Shown: positions 9,296 through 18,508, numbered from the stretch's first letter. The stretch: 37,595 nt of DNA from Gammaproteobacteria bacterium (GCA_022822625.1 JAJEAV010000024.1:1-37595), one strand, 5' to 3'. Made by a program: numbers and translations. The notes: generated from the sequence alone by a model not told the origin.

Positions 9296-10285
9296 ATGAC
9301 TGTAAAGAGCAAGATTTCTGCCTGTTTTTTCGGTGCTGTTCTGGCATGTCTGGCGGGAAACGTATCTGCGTTGAATATTGGTGATTATCCTGAGCTTGAG
9401 AATCTGATCAAGACCATGGTTGAGGAAGATGGCTATCCAGAAGACGAGTTGCGGGCGGTAATCGGGTCGGCAGCGATCAATGAAAAAACCCTGGAGTTGA
9501 TGGATAGGCAATGGGAGGCAGTGCCCTGGCACAAGTACAGGAATCTCTTCATCAATTCCAGACGTATCAGAAACGGGGTTGGATTCTGGAACGAGCATGA
9601 GGAGGTTTTGAGCAGGGCCGAAGCAGAGTATGGCGTACCTGCTTCCATAATCGTGTCGATCATTGGTGTTGAGACCCATTACGGCAAGCGCAAGGGCAAT
9701 TCGAATGTACTGAACAGTCTGGTAAGCCTGACTGCCGCATACCCGAGGCGGAGCAGGTATTTCAAGGAAGAGTTGCGGGTGTTCCTGAACCTGGTGCGCA
9801 GAGAAAGCATTGAACCCGGTTCCGTTTATGGTTCCTATGCAGGAGCAATTGGCATTCCCCAGTTCATGCCTTCAAGTTATGAAAATCACTCGGTAGATTT
9901 TAATGGCAATGGTACCCGTGATCTGGTCAATGAGGTTGAAGATGCGGTTGGCAGTGTTGCCAATTACCTCGTGAATCACGGATGGAAGGAGGGACAGGCG
10001 ATTTATTCCGATGTGCAGGGGAGTTTGTCCGAGAGTGCCCTGACACGGGTTGGGAAGAGTGCGAAGCCACGGCATACGGTGGAGAGTCTCATCAGTTCAG
10101 GTGCCAGGTTCGACTCCGAGCAGGCCAGTCAAAAAGCGGCGCTGGTCAAATTGACTCTGGAGAATGGCGAATATCGATACGTTATTGCCTTCAATAATCT
10201 GTATGTGATTACCCGTTATAACAACAGTATCAATTACTCGATGGCGGTAACCGAGCTGGCGGAAGAGATTGAACAACGGCGTTAG
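9296..10285 (+). CDS. mltB: lytic murein transglycosylase B (GH103 family)
   Basis: MltB cleaves the MurNAc-GlcNAc bond to form 1,6-anhydroMurNAc ends and works with the elongation machinery. The 329 residues begin with a signal sequence (about 1-25). C18 after VLA could be a weak lipobox, so the protein is either a lipoprotein or soluble in the periplasm. The catalytic Glu is E126 in IIGVETHYGKRKG. YAGAIGIPQFMPSSY (181-195) and the DFNGNGTRDL loop (201-210) are family marks. It begins 12 bases after mrdB, in line with the mrdA-mrdB-mltB order seen in many gammaproteobacteria. Confidence 0.94.
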   Translation: MTVKSKISACFFGAVLACLAGNVSALNIGDYPELENLIKTMVEEDGYPEDELRAVIGSAAINEKTLELMDRQWEAVPWHKYRNLFINSRRIRNGVGFWNEHEEVLSRAEAEYGVPASIIVSIIGVETHYGKRKGNSNVLNSLVSLTAAYPRRSRYFKEELRVFLNLVRRESIEPGSVYGSYAGAIGIPQFMPSSYENHSVDFNGNGTRDLVNEVEDAVGSVANYLVNHGWKEGQAIYSDVQGSLSESALTRVGKSAKPRHTVESLISSGARFDSEQASQKAALVKLTLENGEYRYVIAFNNLYVITRYNNSINYSMAVTELAEEIEQRR

Positions 10286-10311
10286 CGTATTACTCATGAT
10301 AATCAGGGAAG

Positions 10312-10935
10312 ATGGTTGAGGCGCCAGACCATGACCTGGTGTTTGTGTTCGACGTGGCCGGAGTGCTCGTTGAATGGAATATCGAGGCGTTATATGGCCC
10401 GCTGTGCGAGCGTTCGGGTCGAGACCTCGAGCAAATTGCAGATCATGTTCTTGGTCCCTTGACCCAGGCCGAGATCAGCAAGGGAGCACCGATCATGCCG
10501 CTTCTGGAACGTCTGGGTCATCGTTATCCTGAATGGAAAGACGAAATCTCGGCGTACTGGACAAGATGGGATGAAATGCTGGTTGGCGTGATATCGGGGT
10601 CGATAGCAATCGTAGAAGAACTCGAGGAACGCGGGCACCGATTGTATGTTCTGGGCAACTGGGGAAGAGAGGAATTCGAGCGGGCAAGACCGAGAATGCC
10701 ATTTTTGGAGTTGTTCAATGATGTATTGCTGTCCGGTGATTGTGGTCTGTTGAAGCCGGATAGCGAGATATTTGCACTGGCAGAGCAGCAGTTTGCCCTT
10801 GTGCCCGGAAAAACCGTATTCATTGACGATCGGGAAGAGAATGTGCTGGCAGCAATCAACCGGGGCTGGAATGGAATTGTGTTTGAAGATCCACGTCAAC
10901 TCTATCTGACGCTCATGGATCACGGCATGCTTTAA
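10312..10935 (+). CDS. HAD-superfamily hydrolase, YihX-like subclass
   Basis: This 207-residue soluble protein has a Rossmann-like HAD fold. Motif I is VFVFDVAGVLVEWN with nucleophile D14; the +2 position is Ala16 rather than the usual general acid Asp, as in YihX-type proteins where it is Gly. Motif II is LYVLGN, motif III is the Lys in GLLKPDSEIF, and motif IV is VFIDDREENV. A helical cap follows motif I. Members hydrolyse sugar or nucleotide phosphates or haloacids; the altered +2 residue leaves the substrate open. It follows mltB by 26 bases and may be read with it. GGGAAG touches the start codon, an unusually short spacing. Confidence 0.85.
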   Translation: MVEAPDHDLVFVFDVAGVLVEWNIEALYGPLCERSGRDLEQIADHVLGPLTQAEISKGAPIMPLLERLGHRYPEWKDEISAYWTRWDEMLVGVISGSIAIVEELEERGHRLYVLGNWGREEFERARPRMPFLELFNDVLLSGDCGLLKPDSEIFALAEQQFALVPGKTVFIDDREENVLAAINRGWNGIVFEDPRQLYLTLMDHGML

Positions 10936-10973
10936 TGATGACCTTATATACACAGGCGTAGAGTACAGTCGTT

Positions 10974-12086
10974 ATGAATACGGAAAAAATGCATGCGGTC
11001 TATCTCAAAGGCCATGGAGGGTTCAATCAGCTTGAGTATACCGACCAGGCAGCCAAACCGACCCCCAAGACGGATGAAGTGTTGGTCAGGGTTCTCGCCT
11101 GCGGAATGAATAATACTGACATCAATACCCGAACCGGATGGTATAACCCGTCTGTAGAAAGTGGGACTGCCGATTGGATGGATGCTGGAGAGAAAACGGA
11201 AAGTAATGGAATGGGGGGCTGGTCTGGCGACATCAGCTTTCCAAGAATTCAGGGTATGGATGTCTGCGGGGTCATTGAGGCTGTAGGCGATGGCATTGTT
11301 CCGGAAAGGATTGGTCAACGGGTGGTATGCGACCCTTATTTGCATGCATCGGGTAGTGAGAATATTCTGGATTCTCTGGGCTTGCTGGGCGCAGAATTCG
11401 ATGGTGGCTTTGCCCAGTATCTGTGTTTGCCTACCGTCAATGCCTTGCCTGTTGCACAGGAATGTCGACTCAAGGATAGTCAGTTGTCAACGCTTCCCTG
11501 TTCGGGAGGCACCGCGATGAACATGCTGTTGCTCGCGGGGGTCGGCCAAGGAGACCGGCTTTTGGTCACGGGTGCTTCTGGAGGGGTAGGTTCATTTCTG
11601 GTGCAGATCGGGAGTCTTCTGGGCGCTGAAGTCACGGCAGTAGCCTCAAGAGACAAGCATGCACAGGTTATGGAGTTGGGGGCAAGCAGTACGATTGATC
11701 GCCATGTCAGTGACCTGGCTACGGCGGCGTTATCGGCCGGGAGTGGGGGCGGCTATTCTGTAGTTGCGGATGTTGTGGGAGGCGAAGCATTTCCAGAGTA
11801 TCTGGACATGCTCAATAGAGGGGGGCGTTATGTGGTGGCGGGTGCCATTGCTGGACCTATGGTTCAACTGGATTTACGTACCCTGTATCTAAAGAATCTT
11901 TCGTTTTTTGGATCAACCATTTATTCCCGGGAAACCATGCCCAGGCTTATGGAGTTCGCCAATGGCAATCAGCTGGTGCCAGTTGTCCATCAGGAATATG
12001 ATTTACGTGAAATTTGCAAGGCCCAGGAAGTTTTCTTGAAGAAGAAGCACGTGGGAAACCTGGTTCTGATACCACCAACAGGATAA
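10974..12086 (+). CDS. MDR-family alcohol dehydrogenase / quinone oxidoreductase-like protein
   Basis: This is a medium-chain dehydrogenase/reductase of 370 residues. The N-terminal GroES-like domain contains EVLVRVLACGMNNTDINTR and GMDVCGVIEAVG. The C-terminal nucleotide-binding domain has LLVTGASGGVGSFLVQIG. The position after ACGMN lacks the C-x-x-(D/H) pair typical of strongly zinc-dependent members, and an inserted loop (residues about 58-82) separates it from the next strand. It fits the zinc-type alcohol dehydrogenase-like subgroup, acting on an unknown alcohol, aldehyde or enone. The gene starts 38 bases after the HAD gene and converges with the decayed gene on the other strand. Confidence 0.85.
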   Translation: MNTEKMHAVYLKGHGGFNQLEYTDQAAKPTPKTDEVLVRVLACGMNNTDINTRTGWYNPSVESGTADWMDAGEKTESNGMGGWSGDISFPRIQGMDVCGVIEAVGDGIVPERIGQRVVCDPYLHASGSENILDSLGLLGAEFDGGFAQYLCLPTVNALPVAQECRLKDSQLSTLPCSGGTAMNMLLLAGVGQGDRLLVTGASGGVGSFLVQIGSLLGAEVTAVASRDKHAQVMELGASSTIDRHVSDLATAALSAGSGGGYSVVADVVGGEAFPEYLDMLNRGGRYVVAGAIAGPMVQLDLRTLYLKNLSFFGSTIYSRETMPRLMEFANGNQLVPVVHQEYDLREICKAQEVFLKKKHVGNLVLIPPTG

Positions 12087-12089
12087 TCC

Positions 12090-12400
12090 TTTCCCGGTTC
12101 CCCCTCATCTTCCGCAATCTCAATCCGGTTGGCACCGGTAAGGCCACGCAACTCGTCCGATGTAGGAGAAAACAGGGCATTCGGGGCATTCGGAGTCCCG
12201 GCTGCTACCCAGATTACCGGATTCATCTTCAAGTCCCGGTCAAGGAGGATGGTGATGGGCGATTGGGGGGATTCCACTGACGTCCGCTCTAATTTTCTGC
12301 CGATAATTCTTCCAGCCTTCTTCAGGTCGACTCTATTTGTTCCTGATTGCCGCGAACAATTGACCCTGACCCACCATTTTTCTCGTACAGAAGGATTGAG
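12090..12400 (-). pseudogene. decayed YbaK-type aminoacyl-tRNA deacylase
   Basis: The minus strand keeps recognisable blocks of the YbaK/ProX editing family: SGTNRVDLKKAG, ITILLDRDLK, VIWVAAGTPNA and LFSPTSDELRGLTGANRIEI, in the correct order and spacing towards the C terminus. These proteins hydrolyse mischarged aminoacyl-tRNAs such as Cys-tRNA(Pro). The block between GRKLERTSVE and ILLDRDL is shorter than in the family and lacks the GxxPxG loop. The N-terminal half is not recognisable in any one frame, and a 9-base tandem duplication has turned GTPNA-LF into GTPNAPNALF. The frame runs on into the convergent MDR gene. It is probably a non-functional remnant; the borders are approximate. Confidence 0.6.
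12176..12193. repeat. 9-base tandem duplication inside the YbaK remnant
   Basis: GGCATTCGG occurs twice head to tail. On the minus strand it inserts Pro-Asn-Ala after the conserved AAGTPNA motif, so it is most simply a slippage duplication in the decaying gene. Confidence 0.8.
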
Positions 12401-12843
12401 ATAAGTGAACATGTGAGCTTGTTTTGCCTCAAAATACCAATGGGCCATTAGACCCGGGTCGGTTAAGACTTGATTTAATCGTCCTGCCGGAATCCAGCAT
12501 CCGGGAAACATGACCGTTTTCCGGATTGTATGCAAGCCAGTCAGGAGAGCTGGTTATCAGGTGATTCGCGGGTTGCCGGTACAATTGCCGAAATACGGAT
12601 GGTAATGCATTGCAGTACTGAATGCCCTGACATCTTCTTTCCCAGAATCATGAGTTTTTGAAAATGCCGGAGTCTGAATGGACATGGAAGCAAGTAATTC
12701 CCCTATAATTCGTGTACAGGGCAATAAATAAACTTCACGAGCCGAATTGGCTGTTGGTCCACTCATCGAATCACCAGTAGATGTCAAGAAAGTGCCAGCC
12801 AGTACATATTCATCACCCAAGGTCATAGAAATAGATTGATATC
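12401..12843. other. stretch without a supported gene
   Basis: Between the YbaK remnant and the small membrane-protein gene I see no frame with family-like motifs or a convincing ribosome site. A minus-strand frame at 12557-12826 (89 residues) is open but has no recognisable composition or neighbours. The left part probably holds the scrambled 5' half of the YbaK remnant. Confidence 0.5.
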
Positions 12844-12966
12844 ATGATATACCTGATTACGGAACTTCTGGGATTGCTGATTGTGGTTGCTTTGGTGGGA
12901 TTTGTTCTGGGCTGGCTGTCTCGCGGGATCAACGAGCATGCGAAACGCAGGTTTCGCCGAAGGTAA
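12844..12966 (+). CDS. small single-pass membrane protein (40 residues)
   Basis: ATG 12844 to TAA 12966 encodes 40 residues: a hydrophobic helix (about residues 4-25, rich in Leu, Ile and Val, with GFVLGWL) followed by a strongly basic tail (AKRRFRRR). This N-in, C-cytoplasmic-basic design matches many small bacterial membrane proteins and resembles the N-terminal anchors of larger envelope proteins. No partner is evident. It sits alone, convergent with the flavoprotein gene 8 bases away. The ribosome site is weak, so expression is uncertain. Confidence 0.5.
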   Translation: MIYLITELLGLLIVVALVGFVLGWLSRGINEHAKRRFRRR

Positions 12967-12974
12967 TCGTTGCA

Positions 12975-14297
12975 TCAAGCCGTTTTCGTTCGAGTATTCC
13001 GGCTTGAAAGCCGATCCCTGATTCGGAAATAGAACACCGAGGGCTTCAGGAACCAGGGGTTTCCCCGGTAATAGAATCGGCCCTTGGGTTCATGTCTGTC
13101 GAGTGGGACCTCGTGCACCTGTTGCCCAGCGACCCTAAGCCCTGTCTTTGCACCCAGATAGCTTGACAACGAGATGCCGGAACCGCAATATCCCATACAA
13201 TAATGAATGCCATCATGCACGCCCAGGTGTGGCAGTTTGTCAAAAGTATAGGCAACAAATCCCATCCATGAGTGGGTAATTCGAATATCAGTGAGCGATG
13301 GAAACCGATCAAGCATCAATCCCCTGAGTTTTGGTGCGCTGATTGTCGGTTCGGTTTCACGAATCGAGACGCGCCCTCCAAACACGATTCTTTTTCGCTC
13401 CGGACAGGCTCGATAGTACACAACCAGTTTCAAGGTATCAGTAATCACCCGGTTTGTCGGTAGCAATTCATCAATCATGTCTCCGGATAGTGGTTCCGTA
13501 GCGATGATATAAGAGCCGATTGGGATAACTCGTCTCTGCATCCATGGCGTCGAGTTTCCGGTGTATCCATTGGTTGCAACGATCACGTCCCGGGCCTGGA
13601 TCGTACCTTTGGTTGTCGAGACGTGAAAGACACCGTTTCGTTTCTGGATATTGGTGCCCCGAGAGTGAGTGATAATCTGACATCCTTGTTGTATCGCAGT
13701 ATTCAGCATCCCCTGATGATAACGAGCCGGATCGATTGAAGAGCATGTAGGATTGATCATGCCACCGTAATAATAATGCGAACCAATTTCTGTTTCTTGT
13801 TGTTCGATATTGATCGTATAGCATCCCTTTCTCAGGGGTTCGGGTGTTTCCTCGAGAGTCTTGCACATGTTCCGGTATTCCCGTGGCGAGTGTGCTCCGT
13901 GAAAACGACCTGTATTTTGATAATCGCAATCAATATTGTTTTCCCGAACAAAGTCCTCGACCCACCGTACTGATTCTTCCCCGGTCTTGATCAGGGCTAC
14001 TGCCTGATCTGTTCCAAATTGTCGACAGAGTTCGGGATAGGAAGACTTGATGCTGGTGCTGATTTGTCCGCCGTTTCGGGTACTGCATCCCCAACCTGCA
14101 TCCTCTGCATCGATGACCACGGTCTGCAGGTTGTGTCGAGTGGTCTGGATTGCCGCCGATAGGCCTGTGTATCCAGACCCCAGAATCACCACGTCGGATG
14201 ACTTCGGGAGAGGGCAGTCCTGAATTTCCGGGCGAGGTGTCCGTTCCCACCAGTAGGGCTCGCTCACATAATCCCTTGAGAAAATTTTCTCGTTCAT
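12975..14297 (-). CDS. FAD-dependent amine/amino-acid oxidoreductase (DAO family, PuuB-like)
   Basis: This 440-residue flavoprotein of the DAO superfamily has the FAD-binding motif VVILGSGYTGLSAAI near residues 36-50, the GWGCSTRNGGQI segment typical of PuuB-like gamma-glutamylputrescine or amino-acid oxidases, and the C-terminal GYCGSGISLSSYLGAK flavin-contacting loop. It likely oxidises a C-N bond of an amino acid, polyamine derivative or N-methyl compound to an imine. I chose ATG 14297 because it overlaps the stop of the preceding gene as ATGA; a longer frame from 14333 lies inside that gene. Third gene of the GMC / enolase-type / DAO operon. Confidence 0.88.
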   Translation of the reverse strand: MNEKIFSRDYVSEPYWWERTPRPEIQDCPLPKSSDVVILGSGYTGLSAAIQTTRHNLQTVVIDAEDAGWGCSTRNGGQISTSIKSSYPELCRQFGTDQAVALIKTGEESVRWVEDFVRENNIDCDYQNTGRFHGAHSPREYRNMCKTLEETPEPLRKGCYTINIEQQETEIGSHYYYGGMINPTCSSIDPARYHQGMLNTAIQQGCQIITHSRGTNIQKRNGVFHVSTTKGTIQARDVIVATNGYTGNSTPWMQRRVIPIGSYIIATEPLSGDMIDELLPTNRVITDTLKLVVYYRACPERKRIVFGGRVSIRETEPTISAPKLRGLMLDRFPSLTDIRITHSWMGFVAYTFDKLPHLGVHDGIHYCMGYCGSGISLSSYLGAKTGLRVAGQQVHEVPLDRHEPKGRFYYRGNPWFLKPSVFYFRIRDRLSSRNTRTKTA

Positions 14298-15394
14298 ACT
14301 GAACTGATACAGTAAGTTGCTTGATTCAGCCATTCAGGGTTGATATCCACACCCCATCCGGGAACGTTTGTGACAGTCACATGTCCGTCATCAACCTGAT
14401 ACGGGTTTTCGGTAAAGAGGTTCTTTTGCCAAGGGTAATAATCCTCACCTTCAATGGAAAGTTCCAGGTATTTCCCTGCATTGGGAATCGCCCTTAAAAG
14501 GTGCATGGTAAACAGGGTCACCATCGACAGGTTTGCAGAATGGGGTGTGCAGGGGAGCCCTTTTTCCGCAGCCATTCTGGAAATTTCCAGAGTTCGCGCC
14601 AGTCCTCCGGTATAGCAGACATCTGGCTGTACGATATCAACGGCAAGTTCATTAATCATGTGACGCCATCGGGGTAGTTCGCATTCCTGTTCTCCTCCTG
14701 TGACATCAATGTCCAGGGCCTCCCTCACCCTACGGGTTTGTTCAAACTCCCAATAGGGGCAAGGTTCCTCGAAATGGCAGAACTGTCCGTCTTCAAGCAT
14801 TTTTCCGATATTGATTGCCCTTGCCGGGGAATAGCAGGAATTGGCATCTGCAAGTAGCGCCGCCTGACCTCCGAATGCCCGGTTCATGGCCCCGATCATT
14901 TTTTCGGTTCTGCCTGGCCATTCGTCCAGATCATGCCCGCATTCCGAACCAATACGAATCTTGAATGCGTCGAATCCATTCTTGTTGGCAAGATCAAGCA
15001 TACGGGAAACTTCCTGTTCGGGCTTGATATCTCTTTTCATTGATGAGGCATAGGCACGGACGGGCCCGGGTGTGCCGCCGATTAATGAACACACCGGTAA
15101 TTCCGTGAGTCGCCCCTGTAAATCCCAGATTGCAGTATCCAGACCGGCCAGGGCACGTCTTAGATAGGAGCCTGGAAACTTGTGTTCAAGCTCCGTGATG
15201 CGTGTTATCAGCGCCATCACATCGGACATGTCTTCTCCCAGGGCATGCGGGGCGACCTGCCGATGCAGGATTAACGAGGTAATGTCGGCATTGTAGGTGG
15301 AGACCTGTCCCCACCCAAAATCACCGGTTTTGGTAGTAATTCTGACGAATCCGACTATATCGGTTGTGTATGTTTCAATCGTCTCGATAAGCAT
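14294..15394 (-). CDS. enolase-superfamily enzyme, mandelate racemase subgroup
   Basis: The 366 residues form an N-terminal capping domain and a (beta/alpha)7-beta barrel. The metal ligands are D183 in LADANS, E209/E210 in FEEP and E235 in GGEQE. The H285 (TPHSAN) and D258 (VQPD) pair forms the His-Asp dyad that abstracts the alpha proton of a carboxylate in this subgroup. On the opposite face the usual KxK is K145-I-R147, as in several acid sugar dehydratases. The reaction is therefore a dehydration, racemisation or epimerisation of a 2-hydroxy- or amino-acid substrate; which one is not decidable here. It lies 25 bases after the GMC gene and is coupled to the flavoprotein gene. Confidence 0.88.
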   Translation of the reverse strand: MLIETIETYTTDIVGFVRITTKTGDFGWGQVSTYNADITSLILHRQVAPHALGEDMSDVMALITRITELEHKFPGSYLRRALAGLDTAIWDLQGRLTELPVCSLIGGTPGPVRAYASSMKRDIKPEQEVSRMLDLANKNGFDAFKIRIGSECGHDLDEWPGRTEKMIGAMNRAFGGQAALLADANSCYSPARAINIGKMLEDGQFCHFEEPCPYWEFEQTRRVREALDIDVTGGEQECELPRWRHMINELAVDIVQPDVCYTGGLARTLEISRMAAEKGLPCTPHSANLSMVTLFTMHLLRAIPNAGKYLELSIEGEDYYPWQKNLFTENPYQVDDGHVTVTNVPGWGVDINPEWLNQATYCISSV

Positions 15395-15419
15395 GAGGCG
15401 AAAAGACCGGTTTTCCCGG

Positions 15420-17027
15420 TCAAGACTCAGTAATCATGGAGGCGGCTTTTTCGCCAATCATGATGCTTGGGGCATTGGTATTGCCGGAAACGATGGTTGG
15501 CATGATCGAGGCATCAGCAATTCTGAGTCCGTCAATGCCGTGAACCCTGAGTTTACTGTCAACCACTGCCTCGGAATCGTCCCCCATCTTACAGGTGCCC
15601 ACGGGGTGATAGATTGTCTGGCTGAACTCTCGAGCGGCTTGAAGTACGTCCTCATCACTCTGGTAGTGGGAGCCGGGAATAAACTCCTCTTCAAGACTTG
15701 GTGCCAGAGAAGGAGCTGCGGCGATACGTCTGGCGCATTTGATGGCATCAACGACAACCTTGCAGTCTCTGTCATCGGATAGATATCCGGAATGAATCTC
15801 GGGATATTCCAGTGGGTCCTTTGTCTTTATCCTGACCTCCCCTCGACTCCATGGTCGCAACTGGCAGACCGAACTGGTGAACGCCGAGAAAGGATGGACT
15901 CCATCCCCGGGCTTGTCAGCAGAGAGCGGTTGCATGTGAAACTGGATGTCAGGACGGTCAAGCTCGGGAACTGAGCGCGTGAATATATAGACCTGACTGG
16001 CGGCCAGGGTCATGGGCCCGGTTCGTGTCAGGATATATTGCAGTCCGACCCCCATCATCTTGAGAGGATGGTTCAATTCATCATTCAAGGTTCGATCAAC
16101 GGTTTTATATACCAGTCGAATCTGCAAGTGGTCCTGCAGGTTTTTGCCAACCCCCTTGAGCGAATGCACCGGTTGAATATCCAGGGAACTGAGCAAGGCC
16201 GGGTCACCGATACCGGAGCACTGCAATAGCTGTGGCGAATTGATGCTTCCCGCACACAGGATGATTTCCAATTTGGCGTTGGCGGAGTGAATTTCTCCCT
16301 GATGTTGATATTGAATGCCAGATGCCCGGTTTCCATCAAACTGTAATCGTAAGGCCTGTGCCCGGGTCAACAGTTTCAGGTTGGGCCGTTTCAGGGCAGG
16401 GCGAAGATATCCCTTGGCGGTACTCCAGCGAAATCCCTTGTATGCAGTTTGCTGAAAATATCCAACCCCTTCCTGAACTTCGCCATTACAGTCAGGGTTG
16501 TAGGGAATCCCGCATTCCACGGCCGCAGCAATGAATTTCTCGGCGATTGGACGTCTCAGGCGGAGATCGGAAACCTTTTGTGGGCCGCCAGTACCATGAA
16601 AACGATTCTCTCCTTGCTCCTGATCTTCAGAGGCCTTGAAGAAAGGCAGGACATCTTCATATGACCAGCCATGATTGCCAAGTTCCGCCCAGTGGTCGTA
16701 ATCTTGAGGCTGCCCCCTGACGTAGAGCAGGCCGTTCAGGGAACTGGACCCCCCAAGCACCTTCCCTCTTGGCCATTGAAGGCTTCTGCCGGATATGCCG
16801 GGATCGGGCTCGGTCAGATAGCACCAGTCGGTGGCCGGGTTATGCATGGTCTTGAAGTATCCCACTGGAATATGTATCCATGGATTTGTATCCTTGCCAC
16901 CGGCTTCAAGCAACAGTACCCGATGGGAGGGGTTTTCGGAAAGCCTGCTGGCAACCACGCAACCGGCAGAACCGGCACCAACAATAATGTAATCAAATTG
17001 TTCGACGGAATTACTTTGAGGTGGCAC
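15420..17027 (-). CDS. GMC-family oxidoreductase (choline dehydrogenase-like)
   Basis: This FAD-dependent alcohol dehydrogenase has 535 residues. The FAD motif YIIVGAGSAGCVVASRL is at 13-29, GMC signature 1 is KVLGGSSSLNGLLYVRG, signature 2 is GSINSPQLLQCSGIGD, and the C-terminal catalytic His lies in YHPVGTCKMG, followed by NTNAPSIMIGEKAA. It resembles BetA but is not clearly BetA, since this family oxidises many primary alcohols. It is the first gene of the 17.0-13.0 kb minus-strand operon, about 150 bases from the end of the broken ATPase gene in the same direction. Confidence 0.9.
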   Translation of the reverse strand: MPPQSNSVEQFDYIIVGAGSAGCVVASRLSENPSHRVLLLEAGGKDTNPWIHIPVGYFKTMHNPATDWCYLTEPDPGISGRSLQWPRGKVLGGSSSLNGLLYVRGQPQDYDHWAELGNHGWSYEDVLPFFKASEDQEQGENRFHGTGGPQKVSDLRLRRPIAEKFIAAAVECGIPYNPDCNGEVQEGVGYFQQTAYKGFRWSTAKGYLRPALKRPNLKLLTRAQALRLQFDGNRASGIQYQHQGEIHSANAKLEIILCAGSINSPQLLQCSGIGDPALLSSLDIQPVHSLKGVGKNLQDHLQIRLVYKTVDRTLNDELNHPLKMMGVGLQYILTRTGPMTLAASQVYIFTRSVPELDRPDIQFHMQPLSADKPGDGVHPFSAFTSSVCQLRPWSRGEVRIKTKDPLEYPEIHSGYLSDDRDCKVVVDAIKCARRIAAAPSLAPSLEEEFIPGSHYQSDEDVLQAAREFSQTIYHPVGTCKMGDDSEAVVDSKLRVHGIDGLRIADASIMPTIVSGNTNAPSIMIGEKAASMITES

Positions 17028-17176
17028 GGCTATTGTAGGAAGATTGCAATAATGGAAATTGTATCAGCAATATGCAACTATGGCTGATAGAGAACAGTCA
17101 GACAGTAGTTCGAATTACGGAGGTTTTGATTTGGGAAATAATAATTTATCAAGTGGGCATTTGAGGGAATATTCAC

Positions 17177-18424
17177 TTATGTCCTGATTCCATTTGCAAT
17201 CATCCGGTACATCTCCGATACACTGACAGCATTAACCCCTTCCGATACCGGGTACCGTTTCTCTCCCGCATATACAATAAAGCCTTTATGAGGCTGAATG
17301 TCTTCACAAGCGTGATAAAAGCCTTTCTTCGGCTTGGCTGATAGTGCACGTTTTATCTCTATGGTCCAGATCTCCGGCTTGTCTGGAAATTCCAGAACCA
17401 GATTAATTTCCGCACCTCCAGCAGTTCGGTAGAAATTCGGCCATGTTCTAGGCGGGAGGCCAGAGAGAAGGTTTTCCATCACAAACCCTTTCCAGCTTCC
17501 TCCGACAACATGATGTCCACACAATCTATTGAAGTCCCCGATACCCAGCAGAGCATGCAGCAGCCCGCTATCACGGACATAGGTTTTTGGAGATTTGACT
17601 AATCGTTTGCCAACGTTTGCATGATATGGTCTGAGTTTTCTCACCAGCAAGAGATCAACCAACAAGTCGATATACTTCGTAACCGTCGGTGCGGACAACG
17701 ACAGAGGCGATGCAAGATTGGATGCATTCAGGAGTGACCCTTGCCCATGCGATAGCATCATCCATAAAGATTACAGCGTCGTTGCCGGTATGCGTGGTCC
17801 AAATTGGAATACATCCCTTTCAAGATACGTCCGAATAAAGTTTTTTCTGATATTGAAGCTGTATTCATCGTTCTTTGCCAGATAGCTGTCAGGAAATCCG
17901 CCTCTTACCCAAAGCTGGTTCACCGCATTATTCATCGTGCCGACTTCCGTAACATTCAGCGGATGCATGTCGACATACTCGATACGGCCGGCCAAGGTCT
18001 CCCCGGATTGTTTCAACAAGTCGATAGAAGCCGAACCCAGAACAAGGAAACGTCCCGTTCGTTTTCCTTTGCGGCGTCCTCTATCAATGATTCCCCGCAA
18101 ATCCTGAAAGAGTTCAGGAGTGCGGTGAACTTCATCAAGAACTACCAGTGAGTTCTCATATTGTTCCAGAAACAGTCTGGGAGTGGCTAACTTTTCACGG
18201 TTATCACGGTCTTCCAAATCCAGATACAATGCATCCCGCTCTTCATAAATCTCGCAAGCAAGCGTTGTCTTACCAACTTGGCGTGGCCCAATGAGGGCGA
18301 CCACGACCTGACGGTCCAAGGCTTCTGTTACACGGGTCCGAAGCAATCACCGAGTCCTGAAGGCGACCACGGCCTGACGGTCCAAGGCTTCTGTTACCCG
18401 TTGTTTGATTTTTCTCTGTATCAT
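17177..18424 (-). pseudogene. broken DUF4143/AAA_14-type ATPase
   Basis: One frame from ATG 18424 to the stop at 17177 spans the full family length (about 414 codons) but holds two in-frame stops: TGA at 18347-18349 and TAA at 17771-17773. The AAA part keeps the Walker A GPRQVGKTT and a Walker B-like LVVLDEVHR. The C-terminal part keeps LSAPTVTKYIDLL, a winged-helix-like stretch, and the nuclease-like end with EINLVLEF and WTIEIKRA. The TGA lies inside a 66-base in-frame tandem duplication of the N terminus (VTEALDRQ is encoded twice). The TAA falls where homologues continue straight into W-x-M-L, so it is a point nonsense change. Two shorter open pieces could be translated separately, but neither has a good start. 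Confidence 0.85.
18292..18400. repeat. imperfect tandem duplication, period 66
   Basis: Bases 18292-18334 recur at 18358-18400 with 40 of 43 identical. The period of 66 keeps the reading frame, and both copies encode VTEALDRQ of the broken ATPase. The 23-base remainder between the copies carries the TGA stop. Three mismatches show the event is not brand new. Confidence 0.9.
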
Positions 18425-18508
18425 CCATGCATTTTAAAATATATTTTTACGGTTTGCCATGAAAACCATGATTTATCGCGGATTCGAACGCTGAATGACA
18501 AAAGAATC

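Noticed and set aside
12557..12826. 89-codon minus-strand frame
   Set aside because: It has no ribosome site, homology signal or operon context. It may be chance or part of the decayed YbaK region.
18292..18400. Repeat pair that could suggest a CRISPR-like array
   Set aside because: Only two copies, in frame within a coding sequence, with no spacers of regular kind; explained by a tandem duplication.
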